Source: Gramella sp. Hel_I_59
Lineage (GTDB): Bacteria; Bacteroidota; Bacteroidia; Flavobacteriales; Flavobacteriaceae
DNA: 64,000 bases
Assembly: GCF_006714895.1 (NCBI RefSeq)
Contig: NZ_VFME01000001.1
Span: 3,162,001 to 3,226,000, forward strand
Direction of reading: 5' to 3'
The notes below the pieces were generated by a model. That model saw nothing but the letters and a program-made list of their open reading frames with translations. It did not search any database and was not told the origin of the DNA. Below are positions 23,923-33,213 of this stretch, in pieces (positions within the stretch are counted from its first letter, which is position 1; each line of letters begins with the position of its first letter). Position numbers and translations under genes: made by a program.

Positions 23923-24927
23923 ATGATACTTGTTACTGGTGGTACGGGATTGGTAGGCGCTCATTTACTATATGAACTGGCGCGTGCTGGTGAAAAAATT
24001 CGTGCTATTCATCGTGAGAATAGCGATTTGAATAAGGTTCTCGAAGTTTTTTCTTTTTATTCTGAAGCTGAAGAAGCAAAGAAACTATTTCATCAAATTG
24101 AATGGAATGTAGCCGATCTTAATAATATCCCACAACTTACTGAAGTATTTGTAGATGTGCAGCAAGTATATCACTCGGCAGCCCTGGTATCTTTTGACCC
24201 TGCAGATGAGAAAGAATTACGAAAAGTCAATATTGAAGGCACAGCAAATATTGTCAACCTATGCATTTCCTGTAGAGTGCATAAATTATGTTTTGTGAGT
24301 AGTATCGCTGCTTTGGGCAACATCACGAATGCAGACAAAATAGATGAAACCGGTAAATGGAATCCGGAAGGGAAACACAACCATTATGCTATTTCCAAAT
24401 ATGGAGCAGAAATAGAAGTATGGCGTGGAACTCAGGAAGGTGTCAATGCCATTATTGTGAATCCCGGGGTGATCATTGGTGCTGGTTTCTGGAATTCGGG
24501 TTCTGGCAAAATATTTAAAAAGATAGATTCCGGATTATCCTATTATTTCCCCAAAGTCACCGGATTTGTAGGAGTACAGGATGTTGTGAAGTCTATGATT
24601 ATTTTAATGAATTCTGAAAAGGTGAATGAACAGTATGTACTGGTTTCAGAAAATATTTCATTTAAGCAAGTTTTTGAGTGGGCTGCAAATGCACTGAATA
24701 AGACGAAACCTAAACGAAAACTTCAGAAATGGATGATCGCGTTAGGATGGTTCTTTCAAAAGATTGGAAGTATTTTCGGAAGAAAAAGATCTATCACTTA
24801 TGAAACTATCAATAGTCTGCACGAAGAAAGCTACTACGATAATTCCAAGATCACCCAGGAAATGAATTATCAATTCGAGCCTATGGAAAGTGTTGTCAAA
24901 CGAACTACCGGTAATTATAAGAACTAG
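23923..24927 (+). CDS. NAD-dependent epimerase/dehydratase (3-beta-HSD-like extended SDR)
   Basis: 334 aa. N-terminal Rossmann motif MILVTGGTGLVGAHLL, catalytic YAISK (Tyr and Lys four apart, ~residue 153), preceded by VSSIAALG (catalytic Ser). The extended-SDR substrate domain is in the C-terminal third. A longer frame continues upstream over tyrS, but ATG 23923 gives the exact family start. The substrate, perhaps a nucleotide sugar or isoprenoid alcohol, is unknown. Its TAG overlaps the stop of the convergent DUF4296 gene inside ACTAGT. Confidence 0.88.
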   Translation: MILVTGGTGLVGAHLLYELARAGEKIRAIHRENSDLNKVLEVFSFYSEAEEAKKLFHQIEWNVADLNNIPQLTEVFVDVQQVYHSAALVSFDPADEKELRKVNIEGTANIVNLCISCRVHKLCFVSSIAALGNITNADKIDETGKWNPEGKHNHYAISKYGAEIEVWRGTQEGVNAIIVNPGVIIGAGFWNSGSGKIFKKIDSGLSYYFPKVTGFVGVQDVVKSMIILMNSEKVNEQYVLVSENISFKQVFEWAANALNKTKPKRKLQKWMIALGWFFQKIGSIFGRKRSITYETINSLHEESYYDNSKITQEMNYQFEPMESVVKRTTGNYKN

Positions 24928-25475
24928 TTCCGGTCCTCCTCCATGCTCACGGGAGCGATCAGACTATCCCGAATAACTTTCTTTGATTTACTAGCATCTT
25001 TCAGTTTTAACCTGCTACGTTGCACAGAATCTCTTAATCTCGGAATGGCCATTATAGAGTCCATCATCTGCAAAGAGTCTTTCTGCAAGCGTTTTAGGCT
25101 ATCTTCTCTTTTGATCTCCACTTCGCGCAAAGAATCATAGTTTGATTTCAATACTTTAATTCGACCTCTTACAGAATCGTAAATTCTTTCATAGATTACA
25201 TATTGATCTGAGTAATAATTACTACTCTGTTCAAATTGAAGACTATCAATATCATATTTTTCAAACACAAATCTGTCTGGTTTTATACCAGTTTGTTCAA
25301 GCTTGAATTTATTGTAATTCTTAGCTGCATGAACCAGAGATAACTCGGTAAGCACATCTACCATCTTCTCTTCCGGGATGAGGTTGTCTGGCTTCTCAGT
25401 CTTATCCAGATCCTGACAGGCAATCAGAAAGATGGACAGTGCAAGTAATAATATGTATGACTTTCTAGCGATCAA
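24924..25475 (-). CDS. DUF4296 family lipoprotein
   Basis: 183 aa. Signal and lipobox LSIFLIACQD (Cys ~20), then the DUF4296 domain (IPEEKMVDVLTELSLVHAAK, ~35-110) and a long charged helical tail rich in Lys/Arg/Asp/Ser. Function unknown; the family is restricted to Bacteroidota. It overlaps the pyrC 3' end by 11 nt and is the last gene of the GT2-pyrC-DUF4296 operon. Confidence 0.85.
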   Translation of the reverse strand: MIARKSYILLLALSIFLIACQDLDKTEKPDNLIPEEKMVDVLTELSLVHAAKNYNKFKLEQTGIKPDRFVFEKYDIDSLQFEQSSNYYSDQYVIYERIYDSVRGRIKVLKSNYDSLREVEIKREDSLKRLQKDSLQMMDSIMAIPRLRDSVQRSRLKLKDASKSKKVIRDSLIAPVSMEEDRN

Positions 25476-26808
25476 ATGTTAGTCTTTCAGCGACTTTCGT
25501 AAATGGTTGATGTTTGAAATTCTTGTAAACCAGGTTACCGTTCACGAAAGTATGAGTGATACGTGATTTGAAGGTTGTTCCTTCAAACGGAGACCACTGG
25601 CATTTCGAATAGATATTATCTGGTTGTACAGCCCAAGGTGAATTAAGATCTACAAGAACAAGATCTGCTTTGTATCCTTCACGAATAAAACCTCTTTTTT
25701 CAATCTGAAAAAGAATTGCCGGGTTATGACAGGCTTTTTCCACGATCTTTTCAAGAGATATTTTCCCCTGATGATGCATTTGTAGCAAAGCAGGCAAAGC
25801 ATGTTGAACTAAAGGTCCACCACTTGGAGCTTTCGTATATACGTTCTTCTTTTCTTCTTTAGTATGAGGAGCATGATCTGTTGCAAGTACATCCAGGCGA
25901 TTATCCAGAAGCCCCTGTAACAATGCTTCCTGATCTTTCTTGGTTTTTACTGCCGGGTTCCACTTGATCAATGTTCCTTTAGTTGCATAATCCTGGTCGT
26001 TGAACCATAAATGATGTATACAAACCTCAGCCGTTATCTTTTTATCCTTTAATTGCTTCTTACTATTAAATAGGGATAATTCCTTAGCAGTAGATACATG
26101 AAAGACATGTAATCTAGCGCCGGTTTTTTTCGCAAGAGCTACAGCTTTAGAAGATGACTTGTAACAAGCTTCTTCACTTCTAATTTTCGGATGCATTTCA
26201 ATAGGAATGTCATCACCAAATTTTGCCTTTGCTTCTTCCAGATTTTTCTGAATGGTTTCCTCATCTTCACAATGTACTGCGATAAGTACAGGAGATTTTT
26301 TGAAGATCTGTTCCAATACCTTTTCATTATCCACTAGCATATTCCCTGTAGAGGAACCCAGGAAAAGTTTTAAAGCAGCAACTTTCTTAGGATCGATTTT
26401 TTCGATCTCCGCAAGATTATCATTTGTGCCGCCAAACATAAACGAATAGTTCGCATAAGAAGTTTCTTCAGCAATACTGAATTTATCTTCCAATAACTCT
26501 TCTGTCGTTGCCTGCGGCAAAGTATTCGGCATCTCTATGAAGGTAGTGATACCTCCGGCTACTGCAGCCTTCGAACCCGTTTCTATATTTTCCTTATGAG
26601 TAAGACCTGGCTCTCTGAAATGTACCTGGTCATCAATTAGTCCAGGTATCAAATAGGTGCCTTCAGCATCATAGATAATTACATCTGGTGATTTTGCACT
26701 TATACTTTCTGCAATTTCAACGATAATTCCATTCTCGATGAACACATCCCCTTCAGTGATCTTATTCTCGTTTACAATCTTAGCGTTCTTGATTAAAACC
26801 TTTTTCAT
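25465..26808 (-). CDS. pyrC: Dihydroorotase (variant metal site)
   Basis: Cyclises carbamoyl-aspartate to dihydroorotate in pyrimidine synthesis; 447 aa. Amidohydrolase features: IDDQVHFREPG, the carbamylated Lys in ALKLFLGSSTGNM, His in AVHCEDEETI and LHVFHVSTAKE, and Asp/His in VLATDHAPHTKEE. The first His of the usual D-x-H-x-H motif is Gln here (DDQVH). Overlaps both neighbours (1 nt and 11 nt). Confidence 0.92.
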   Translation of the reverse strand: MKKVLIKNAKIVNENKITEGDVFIENGIIVEIAESISAKSPDVIIYDAEGTYLIPGLIDDQVHFREPGLTHKENIETGSKAAVAGGITTFIEMPNTLPQATTEELLEDKFSIAEETSYANYSFMFGGTNDNLAEIEKIDPKKVAALKLFLGSSTGNMLVDNEKVLEQIFKKSPVLIAVHCEDEETIQKNLEEAKAKFGDDIPIEMHPKIRSEEACYKSSSKAVALAKKTGARLHVFHVSTAKELSLFNSKKQLKDKKITAEVCIHHLWFNDQDYATKGTLIKWNPAVKTKKDQEALLQGLLDNRLDVLATDHAPHTKEEKKNVYTKAPSGGPLVQHALPALLQMHHQGKISLEKIVEKACHNPAILFQIEKRGFIREGYKADLVLVDLNSPWAVQPDNIYSKCQWSPFEGTTFKSRITHTFVNGNLVYKNFKHQPFTKVAERLTFDR

Positions 26809-27539
26809 CAGAATTTTTTCCTGTTAAACAGACTTTTCAACTTCATTTTTATTACCCCAAAAACGGCTTCAGAAATAATGGAGCCGCTCATTTTTGATGT
26901 TCCTCGTGTTCTATCTGTAAAGATCACCGGAACCTCTATAATCTTAAATCCTTTTAAATAGGATTTGAATTTCATTTCTATCTGGAAAGCATAACCTACA
27001 AACTGTATGCGATCCAGGTTTATTGCTTTTAGAACTTCACTTTTATAGCAAACGTACCCCGCCGTGGTGTCCTGTATATCCATACCTGTTATGAACCGAA
27101 CATATCTCGACGCCAACCAGGACATGAGTACACGGTTCATAGGCCAGTTGATGACATTAACACCGGTAATATAGCGCGAACCAATGGCGACATCAGCTCC
27201 ATCTCTCTTACAGGCATTGTACAGTCGTATAAGATCGTTGGGATTATGCGAGAAATCTGCATCCATTTCAAAGATGAAATCGTAATCTCTCTTTAATGCC
27301 CACTTAAATCCGTGAATGTAAGCAGTTCCTAGTCCCTGCTTACCTAATCTTTCTTCAAGGAACAATGTTTCAGGAAATTCAGCCATCAAAGTGCGAACCC
27401 TGGTTGCTGTACCATCTGGAGAATTATCATCCACAACAAGAACGTGAAACTTGCGTCTTTGTGAAAAAACGTTTCTCACAATGCGCTCAATGTTCTCTAT
27501 TTCATTAAAGGTGGGTATAATAATTATCCCATTTCCCAT
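26808..27539 (-). CDS. Polyprenol-phosphate mannosyltransferase-type GT2 (DPM1-like)
   Basis: 243 aa cytosolic/peripheral glycosyltransferase. GT-A motifs: IIIPTFNEIENIERIV, VVDDNSPDGTATRV (binding Asp pair), FEMDADFSHNPNDL (DxD), AIGSRYITGV and the acceptor-side Q-type motif FTDRTRGTSKMSGSII. This combination is typical of dolichol/polyprenol-phosphate mannose synthases, which charge a lipid carrier with a sugar. First gene of the operon with pyrC. Confidence 0.9.
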   Translation of the reverse strand: MGNGIIIIPTFNEIENIERIVRNVFSQRRKFHVLVVDDNSPDGTATRVRTLMAEFPETLFLEERLGKQGLGTAYIHGFKWALKRDYDFIFEMDADFSHNPNDLIRLYNACKRDGADVAIGSRYITGVNVINWPMNRVLMSWLASRYVRFITGMDIQDTTAGYVCYKSEVLKAINLDRIQFVGYAFQIEMKFKSYLKGFKIIEVPVIFTDRTRGTSKMSGSIISEAVFGVIKMKLKSLFNRKKF

Positions 27540-27555
27540 TCCTAAAACTTTTGCG

Positions 27556-27563
27556 CAAATGTA
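27556..27563 (-). promoter_or_regulatory. Promoter -7 element (TACATTTG) of the GT2-pyrC-DUF4296 operon
   Basis: Exact TAnnTTTG on the minus strand, 17 nt before the ATG at 27539. Confidence 0.6.
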
Positions 27564-27619
27564 TGCAAATTAAAACTTCAAATCTTCATGGAAAGCAACC
27601 GCAAATAGGGTCAAAATTT

Positions 27620-27627
27620 TACATTTG
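27620..27627 (+). promoter_or_regulatory. Promoter -7 element (TACATTTG) of the DUF4271-hemD pair
   Basis: Exact TAnnTTTG 14 nt before the ATG at 27641. Confidence 0.6.
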
Positions 27628-27640
27628 TAAAAAAGTTTAA

Positions 27641-28294
27641 ATGCAGGCGACGGTAAGATTAAGTGAATATCAGGATTGGATCACGATCACTTTCCTTCTA
27701 TGCTTTGGCTTGCTGGTATTAGCCCGTGTTGCCTTTCCACAACGTTTTGAAGAATTTATATCGCTTCTCAACTCTGGTAAATTTATAGCCTTTAAAGGAA
27801 AGGAGAATAAGGCTTTTCATGGTTTTAACATTATATTATTCTCTGTACAGGCGATCGCAGTCTCTTTATTTATCTTTCTGGTTTACAGGTACTTTTATGA
27901 AACAGATCTTCAATCAATCGTTTTGTTTATTCGGATTCTCACAGGTTACACCTGTCTTATTTTATTGAAAGCCGGAGTTGAAAAGATCATTGGCAACATT
28001 TTCGATATCGATGAGCGGATAGATTACTATATTTTTCAGAAATTAAGTTATCGCAATTTCATCTCAATCCTTCTTCTTTTCGCGTGCCTTTTCCTGGTTT
28101 ATAGTATGGAAGTTACCGGCCTCAGCCTTAGGATCATCGCGGTTACGGCTGTACTGGCAAATGCATTTTCAATGTTTATAATCTATAGAAGGAATCAAAG
28201 TGCGGTTAGCGTTAATTGGTTCTATTTTATTTTGTACATTTGCGCTCTCGAAATCGCCCCTTATATTATTTTGTACAAGTTAATTACGATCTAA
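27641..28294 (+). CDS. DUF4271 family integral membrane protein
   Basis: 217 aa with about six hydrophobic helices (from WITITFLLCFGLLVLARV to YFILYICALEIAPYIILYKL). Bacteroidota-specific family of unknown function that is regularly found just before uroporphyrinogen-III synthase, as here (22-bp gap). The Arg/Glu-rich turn LLKAGVEKIIGNIF between helices and the final ALEIAPYIILYK are conserved-looking spots. Confidence 0.88.
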   Translation: MQATVRLSEYQDWITITFLLCFGLLVLARVAFPQRFEEFISLLNSGKFIAFKGKENKAFHGFNIILFSVQAIAVSLFIFLVYRYFYETDLQSIVLFIRILTGYTCLILLKAGVEKIIGNIFDIDERIDYYIFQKLSYRNFISILLLFACLFLVYSMEVTGLSLRIIAVTAVLANAFSMFIIYRRNQSAVSVNWFYFILYICALEIAPYIILYKLITI

Positions 28295-28316
28295 AAGGAA
28301 CTTTAAAGAATTGCAT

Positions 28317-29063
28317 ATGAAAGTGAAAACAATTTTGGTTTCCCAGCCCGAACCTAAGGTAGAAAACTCTCCTTATTTTGAGCTGGAAGAAAAACAGAAA
28401 GTTAAAATTGATTTCATCCCCTTTATTCATGTTGAAGGCGTTCCCAGTAAGGAAGTTAGACAACAAAAAATTGATCTTGCCAACTACACCGCGATCATTT
28501 TAACCAGCCGTAATGCTGTAGATCACTTCTTCAGGATTGCGGAGGAAATGAGATTCAAGGTGCCAGATTCCTTGAAATACTTCTGTCTAAGTGAAGCCGT
28601 TGCTTATTACCTTCAGAAATATGTGGTCTATCGTAAACGTAAGATCTACGTAGGTAAAAGAACGTTTGCAGAGCTTGCTCCGCTTATTAAGAAATATAAG
28701 AACGAGAAGTTCTTACTTCCTTCTTCAGATATGCTGAAGCCAGATGTTCCAAAGACATTAAATAAACTTGGAGTAGAATGGAAAAAAGCAGTTTTTTACC
28801 GAACTGTAGTGAGTGACCTTTCAGACCTGAAAGATGTAACTTATGATATTCTTGTATTCTTTAGTCCTAGCGGAATTAAATCTCTTTTTGAGAACTTTCC
28901 AGACTTTAAGCAGAATAATACACGTATCGCTGTATTTGGAAACACAACTATAAAGGCAGCTAAGGAACATGGTCTAACAGCAGATATCAAAGCTCCTACT
29001 CCGGAAACTCCGAGTATGACCATGGCAATTAGCAAATACATTAACGAAGTGAATAAGAAGTAA
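28317..29063 (+). CDS. hemD: Uroporphyrinogen-III synthase
   Basis: Closes and inverts ring D of hydroxymethylbilane in haem biosynthesis; 248 aa. Two HemD-like lobes: IDFIPFIHVEGV and IILTSRNAVDHFF in the first, FLLPSSDMLKPDVPKTL, DILVFFSPSGIKSLFENF and IAVFGNTTIKAAKEHG in the second. HemD is poorly conserved, but the TSRNAV and SPSGI pair is characteristic. ATG 28317 is preferred over the TTG at 28311. Confidence 0.9.
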   Translation: MKVKTILVSQPEPKVENSPYFELEEKQKVKIDFIPFIHVEGVPSKEVRQQKIDLANYTAIILTSRNAVDHFFRIAEEMRFKVPDSLKYFCLSEAVAYYLQKYVVYRKRKIYVGKRTFAELAPLIKKYKNEKFLLPSSDMLKPDVPKTLNKLGVEWKKAVFYRTVVSDLSDLKDVTYDILVFFSPSGIKSLFENFPDFKQNNTRIAVFGNTTIKAAKEHGLTADIKAPTPETPSMTMAISKYINEVNKK

Positions 29064-29084
29064 ATTTACTTTTATACGATAAAT

Positions 29085-29114
29085 AAAAAATCCGGTCTTG
29101 CGACCGGATTTTTT
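29085..29114. terminator. Bidirectional terminator between hemD and pckA
   Basis: 13-bp stem AAAAAATCCGGTC/GACCGGATTTTTT with a 4-nt loop; serves both convergent genes. Confidence 0.95.
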
Positions 29115-29136
29115 GATTTCAACTAACAATTTAAAA

Positions 29137-30735
29137 CTAATCTACAGGAGCTCCCTTCATAATTTCTTCATTTGCATACTCCTCGAACTTGGAGAAATTC
29201 TGCTTGAAGAAACTTGAAAGCTCTTTTGCTTTTTTATCATAAGCCTCTTTATCTGCCCATGTGTTTTTTGGATTCAAGACTTCTGCCGGAACTCCTTCGC
29301 AAGTTTTAGGCATACTCAATCCAAAAATCTGGTGATTTTCAAATTCCACTCCGTCAAGTTTTCCTTCAAGCGCAGAACTTATCATTTCACGAGTATATTT
29401 TAATTTCATTCGATTTCCTACTCCGTAAGGTCCACCGGTCCAGCCCGTATTCACAAGCCATACGTTAACCCCTGCATCTTTCATTTTACGACTTAGCATT
29501 TCTGCATATTTCGTAGGATGCAACGGCATGAAAGGAGCGCCGAAACAAGCAGAAAAACTTGGTACAGGCTCATCTACCCCAGCTTCAGTACCAGCAACCT
29601 TTGCAGTATATCCGCTTATAAAGTGATAAGCCGCCTGTCCTGGTGTAAGCTTACTAATTGGAGGCAATACTCCAAATGCATCTGCTGTAAGGAAAAATAT
29701 ATTCTTAGGATTCTCTCCAATAGACGGTTCCTGGATATTGTCAATATGATAAATAGGATAACTTACCCGCGTATTCTGCGTGATTGAAGTATCGCTAAAA
29801 TCCACATCTCCGTTGTCATTAAGAACGACATTCTCCAGGATAGCTCCAGGCTTGATCGCATGGTAAATATCTGGTTCGTTTTCTTCAGAAAGGTTGATCA
29901 CTTTTGCATAACATCCACCTTCAAAATTGAAAATCGTGTTCTCCTTTGTCCAACCATGCTCATCATCTCCGATAAGTTTTCTTTCCGGATCTGCTGAAAG
30001 TGTTGTCTTCCCTGTTCCTGAAAGTCCGAAGAATATAGCAGTATCGCCGTCTTCTCCAACATTTGCAGAACAGTGCATTGGTAGAGTATTCTTGTAAACA
30101 GGTAATACAAAGTTAAGCGCTGAAAAAATCCCTTTTTTGATTTCCCCTGTGTAACCGGTTCCTCCAATTAGCGCGATTTTCTTCTTAAAATTAAGAATAG
30201 CAAAGTTTTCCTGTCTGGTTCCATCTACTGATGGATCTGCTTTGAATCCAGGTGCATTTACCACCAGCCAGTCTTCCTGAAAGTTTTCAAGTTCTGAATC
30301 ATTTACCCTCAAGAACATATTGAAAGCAAATTGGTTTGACCATGGATACTCATTAATCACCCTAATGTTTAAACGATAATTATCGTCTGCACAAGCGTAG
30401 GCATCGCGAGCAAAGATCTCTTTATCTCCAAGGTAGTTTGTTACCTTATTATAAAGAGAATCAAATTTTTCCGGATCAAACGGGATGTTAATATCTCCCC
30501 ACCATACTTTATCTTCTGTGATCTCATCTTTTACAATGAATCTGTCCTTTGGAGATCTTCCTGTAAACTCACCAGTATTAACAGCAAGTGCTCCAAATGA
30601 GCTCTCTACTCCCTGTCCTAATGCGATAGTTTTCTTCTGAAGTTCCTCTGGAGATAGTTGATAATGTACTCTGGCATTTTTGATCCCGTAATCCTCTAAC
30701 GAAATCGTTTTCGTAATTTGGGTGTTATCGACCAT
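29137..30735 (-). CDS. pckA: Phosphoenolpyruvate carboxykinase (ATP)
   Basis: Converts oxaloacetate and ATP to PEP for gluconeogenesis; 532 aa, full length. P-loop FFGLSGTGKTTLSADP (~residues 235-250), metal site LIGDDEHGWT, substrate Arg region TGRSPKDRFIV, and NTGWTGGPYGVG. Transcribed leftward after its own promoter. Confidence 0.98.
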   Translation of the reverse strand: MVDNTQITKTISLEDYGIKNARVHYQLSPEELQKKTIALGQGVESSFGALAVNTGEFTGRSPKDRFIVKDEITEDKVWWGDINIPFDPEKFDSLYNKVTNYLGDKEIFARDAYACADDNYRLNIRVINEYPWSNQFAFNMFLRVNDSELENFQEDWLVVNAPGFKADPSVDGTRQENFAILNFKKKIALIGGTGYTGEIKKGIFSALNFVLPVYKNTLPMHCSANVGEDGDTAIFFGLSGTGKTTLSADPERKLIGDDEHGWTKENTIFNFEGGCYAKVINLSEENEPDIYHAIKPGAILENVVLNDNGDVDFSDTSITQNTRVSYPIYHIDNIQEPSIGENPKNIFFLTADAFGVLPPISKLTPGQAAYHFISGYTAKVAGTEAGVDEPVPSFSACFGAPFMPLHPTKYAEMLSRKMKDAGVNVWLVNTGWTGGPYGVGNRMKLKYTREMISSALEGKLDGVEFENHQIFGLSMPKTCEGVPAEVLNPKNTWADKEAYDKKAKELSSFFKQNFSKFEEYANEEIMKGAPVD

Positions 30736-30768
30736 AAAAAAATCAATTCTGTTGTTTGTTTAGGCGTA

Positions 30769-30776
30769 CAAAAGTA
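30769..30776 (-). promoter_or_regulatory. Promoter -7 element (TACTTTTG) of pckA
   Basis: Exact TAnnTTTG on the minus strand 34 nt before the ATG at 30735. Confidence 0.55.
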
Positions 30777-30813
30777 AAAATCTTATGCAGATATAACGAT
30801 ATCGTCAATTAAT

Positions 30814-31203
30814 TTATTTGTTTTTTAACTTTATGAATTTCAGGACTATTAAGAACCAGCCTACAATTAAAAGTCCTCCACCAATTGGGGTAACTAATGC
30901 TATTGCTGAGAAGTCTACTCCTGTAACCGCCGATGTAGATAGGAAATAGATAGATCCTGAAAATAATATGGTACCGAATAGGAAAAGGTAAAATAATAGC
31001 TTGTTATCTTTTTCAGTAATAATAATCCCGAGGATCAACATTAGAAAAGCATGGTACATCTGGAATCTAACTCCCGTTTCAAAACTATTTAGAGAAGCTT
31101 CTGAAAGTGTTTCTTTCAAACCATGTGCTGCAAAAGCTCCAAGGATCACAGCAATCAATCCAAAAATGGCTCCGGTTACTAAGAATTTCCTGTTTGTCTG
31201 CAT
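30814..31203 (-). CDS. DUF423 family membrane protein
   Basis: 129 aa with four hydrophobic helices. The start GAIFGLIAVILGAFAAHGLK is the DUF423 signature (first helix with GAFxAHGL), followed by FQMYHAFLMLILG. Widespread small inner-membrane family of unknown function. Separate from pckA by 78 bp containing the pckA promoter. Confidence 0.92.
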   Translation of the reverse strand: MQTNRKFLVTGAIFGLIAVILGAFAAHGLKETLSEASLNSFETGVRFQMYHAFLMLILGIIITEKDNKLLFYLFLFGTILFSGSIYFLSTSAVTGVDFSAIALVTPIGGGLLIVGWFLIVLKFIKLKNK

Positions 31204-31264
31204 AGTTTTATATGAGTCAGCTTTTTAATACATTCGTTTGCACTACACAAAACTAACTTAATTT

Positions 31265-32638
31265 ATGCGAGAAATATTAATCGTAGGTGCAGGAAAATCT
31301 ACCGCTGCACTTATAGACTACCTGCTCGACCGGGCGGTAGAGCAAAATCTAAAATTAAAAATTGGTGATAAGGAACTCAAAAATGCCAAAAATGCCTGCC
31401 GGGATCGCAAACATTGCGAAGCCATCGAACTGGATGTTTTCAACAAGGAAAGCAGGGAGCCTGCAATTCAGCAGGCAGATCTCGTGATATCCATGTTGCC
31501 CGCAAGATTCCATATTGAGGTCGCCCATGATTGCGTGAAATTCAATAAGCATATGGTAACGGCTTCCTATATAAGCGATGAGATGCGTGCTCTGGATGAG
31601 GAGGTTAAGAAAAAGAACCTTGTATTCATGAATGAGATCGGCGTGGACCCAGGAATTGACCATATGAGCGCCATGCAGGTTATTGACAGAATAAGAGACA
31701 AAGGTGGAAAGATCTTACTTTTCGAATCATTTACCGGCGGACTTGTTGCTCCGGAAAGTGATAACAACCTATGGAACTATAAATTTACCTGGAACCCCAG
31801 AAACGTGGTCGTTGCCGGACAGGGTGGTGTTGCTGAATTTATTCAGGAAGGGAAGTACAAGTACATTCCATACCATAGATTATTCCGAAGGACTGAATTT
31901 CTGAAAGTAGAAGGCTACGGAAAATTTGAAGGTTATGCCAACAGGAATTCACTTAAATATCAAAGTGTTTACGGACTAGAAAATGCACTTACTTTATATA
32001 GAGGAACTATCAGAAAAGTAGGCTTCAGTAGAGCATGGAACATGTTCGTGCAACTTGGAATGACCGATGATAGTTTCGAAATGACTAATTCAGAAGAAAT
32101 GAGTTACCGCGATTTCATCAATTCTTTTCTTCCGTATTCCCCAAGTGATTCCGTAGAACTTAAAACCAGACATAGTCTTAAGATCGATCAGGATGATATT
32201 ATGTGGGACAAGCTTATAGAACTTGATCTTTTTAATTCAGAAAAAAAGATCGGGATCAAAAATGCTACTCCGGCGCAAGCGCTTCAAAAGATTTTGATGG
32301 ATAAATGGACACTGGCTGAAGATGACAAGGATATGATCGTTATGTACCATAAATTCGGTTACGAGCTAGATGGCGAAAAGAAGCAAATTGATTCTACGAT
32401 GGTTCATATTGGAGAGGATCAGTCCAGAACAGCCATGTCTAAGACCGTGGGATTACCAGTAGCCATTTCAGCATTGATGATCCTCAACGGAGAAATTAAA
32501 ACTCCAGGTGTTCAGTTACCAATTCGCAAGGAGGTCTATGAGCCTATTCTGAAAGAACTTGAAGCTCATGATATCATTTTTAAAGAAAAAGAGACAGAAT
32601 ATCTAGGATACAACCCATTTGGTGAAGTAGGTAATTAA
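31265..32638 (+). CDS. Saccharopine dehydrogenase family protein (LYS9-like)
   Basis: 457 aa. N-terminal Rossmann motif REILIVGAGKSTAALIDYL, VISMLPARFHIEVAHDCV and FMNEIGVDPGIDHMSAMQVI, the core of saccharopine reductase/dehydrogenase (L-glutamate-forming). In lysine degradation it splits saccharopine to glutamate and aminoadipate semialdehyde. An Lrp-type regulator follows 50 bp downstream, as often seen for amino-acid catabolic genes. No LKR partner is in the window. Confidence 0.88.
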   Translation: MREILIVGAGKSTAALIDYLLDRAVEQNLKLKIGDKELKNAKNACRDRKHCEAIELDVFNKESREPAIQQADLVISMLPARFHIEVAHDCVKFNKHMVTASYISDEMRALDEEVKKKNLVFMNEIGVDPGIDHMSAMQVIDRIRDKGGKILLFESFTGGLVAPESDNNLWNYKFTWNPRNVVVAGQGGVAEFIQEGKYKYIPYHRLFRRTEFLKVEGYGKFEGYANRNSLKYQSVYGLENALTLYRGTIRKVGFSRAWNMFVQLGMTDDSFEMTNSEEMSYRDFINSFLPYSPSDSVELKTRHSLKIDQDDIMWDKLIELDLFNSEKKIGIKNATPAQALQKILMDKWTLAEDDKDMIVMYHKFGYELDGEKKQIDSTMVHIGEDQSRTAMSKTVGLPVAISALMILNGEIKTPGVQLPIRKEVYEPILKELEAHDIIFKEKETEYLGYNPFGEVGN

Positions 32639-32688
32639 AATTGAAAAGCATTTTTGCTATTTTAGCTTAACGACCAAAAATTATCCTT

Positions 32689-33159
32689 ATGAAGATTGTA
32701 AACGATAGTGTTGAGCTAGATGGGATCGACAAGACCATTCTTAACTATCTAATGAAAGATGCCAAAAAACCGATCCTGGAGATCGCCAAGAATATTGGAA
32801 TTACCGGCGCAGCTGTTCATCAGCGTTTGAGAAAATTAGAAAAATCTGGTTTGATCGAAGGCTCTAAAATGATGCTGGATGCCAGGTTGCTAGGTTACAA
32901 AACCATGGCTTTTGTAGGCGTTTACCTGGATAAGGCTGTAAGTAACCCTCAGGCCGTTAAGCAACTTAGTGAAATTCCTGAGGTTATCGAATGTCACTAC
33001 ACAACGGGAAACTGGTCAATTTTTCTTAAGATCTTATGTCGTGATAACGAACATCTAATGGTAGTACTGAATAAGAACATACAGGCGATAGACGGTGTGT
33101 CCAGAACAGAAACTTTTATAAGTCTCAATCAACAAATAGACCGGCAAATAAAGATATAA
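32689..33159 (+). CDS. Lrp/AsnC family transcriptional regulator
   Basis: 156 aa. N-terminal winged helix (ILNYLMKDAKKPILEIAKNI and GAAVHQRLRKLEKSGLI, residues ~12-60) and C-terminal RAM ligand-binding domain with ECHYTTGNWSIFLKI. These proteins sense amino acids; next to saccharopine dehydrogenase, lysine or a derivative is a plausible effector (inference). Confidence 0.93.
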   Translation: MKIVNDSVELDGIDKTILNYLMKDAKKPILEIAKNIGITGAAVHQRLRKLEKSGLIEGSKMMLDARLLGYKTMAFVGVYLDKAVSNPQAVKQLSEIPEVIECHYTTGNWSIFLKILCRDNEHLMVVLNKNIQAIDGVSRTETFISLNQQIDRQIKI

Positions 33160-33163
33160 TGAA

Positions 33164-33193
33164 AAAAGGCTGTTAGTGTTCTAACAGCCTTTT
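33164..33193. terminator. Bidirectional terminator after the Lrp gene
   Basis: 13-bp stem AAAAGGCTGTTAG/CTAACAGCCTTTT with a TGTT loop; also serves the convergent zinc peptidase gene. Confidence 0.93.
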
Positions 33194-33213
33194 CTATTAT
33201 TCTGAAGTTTAAA

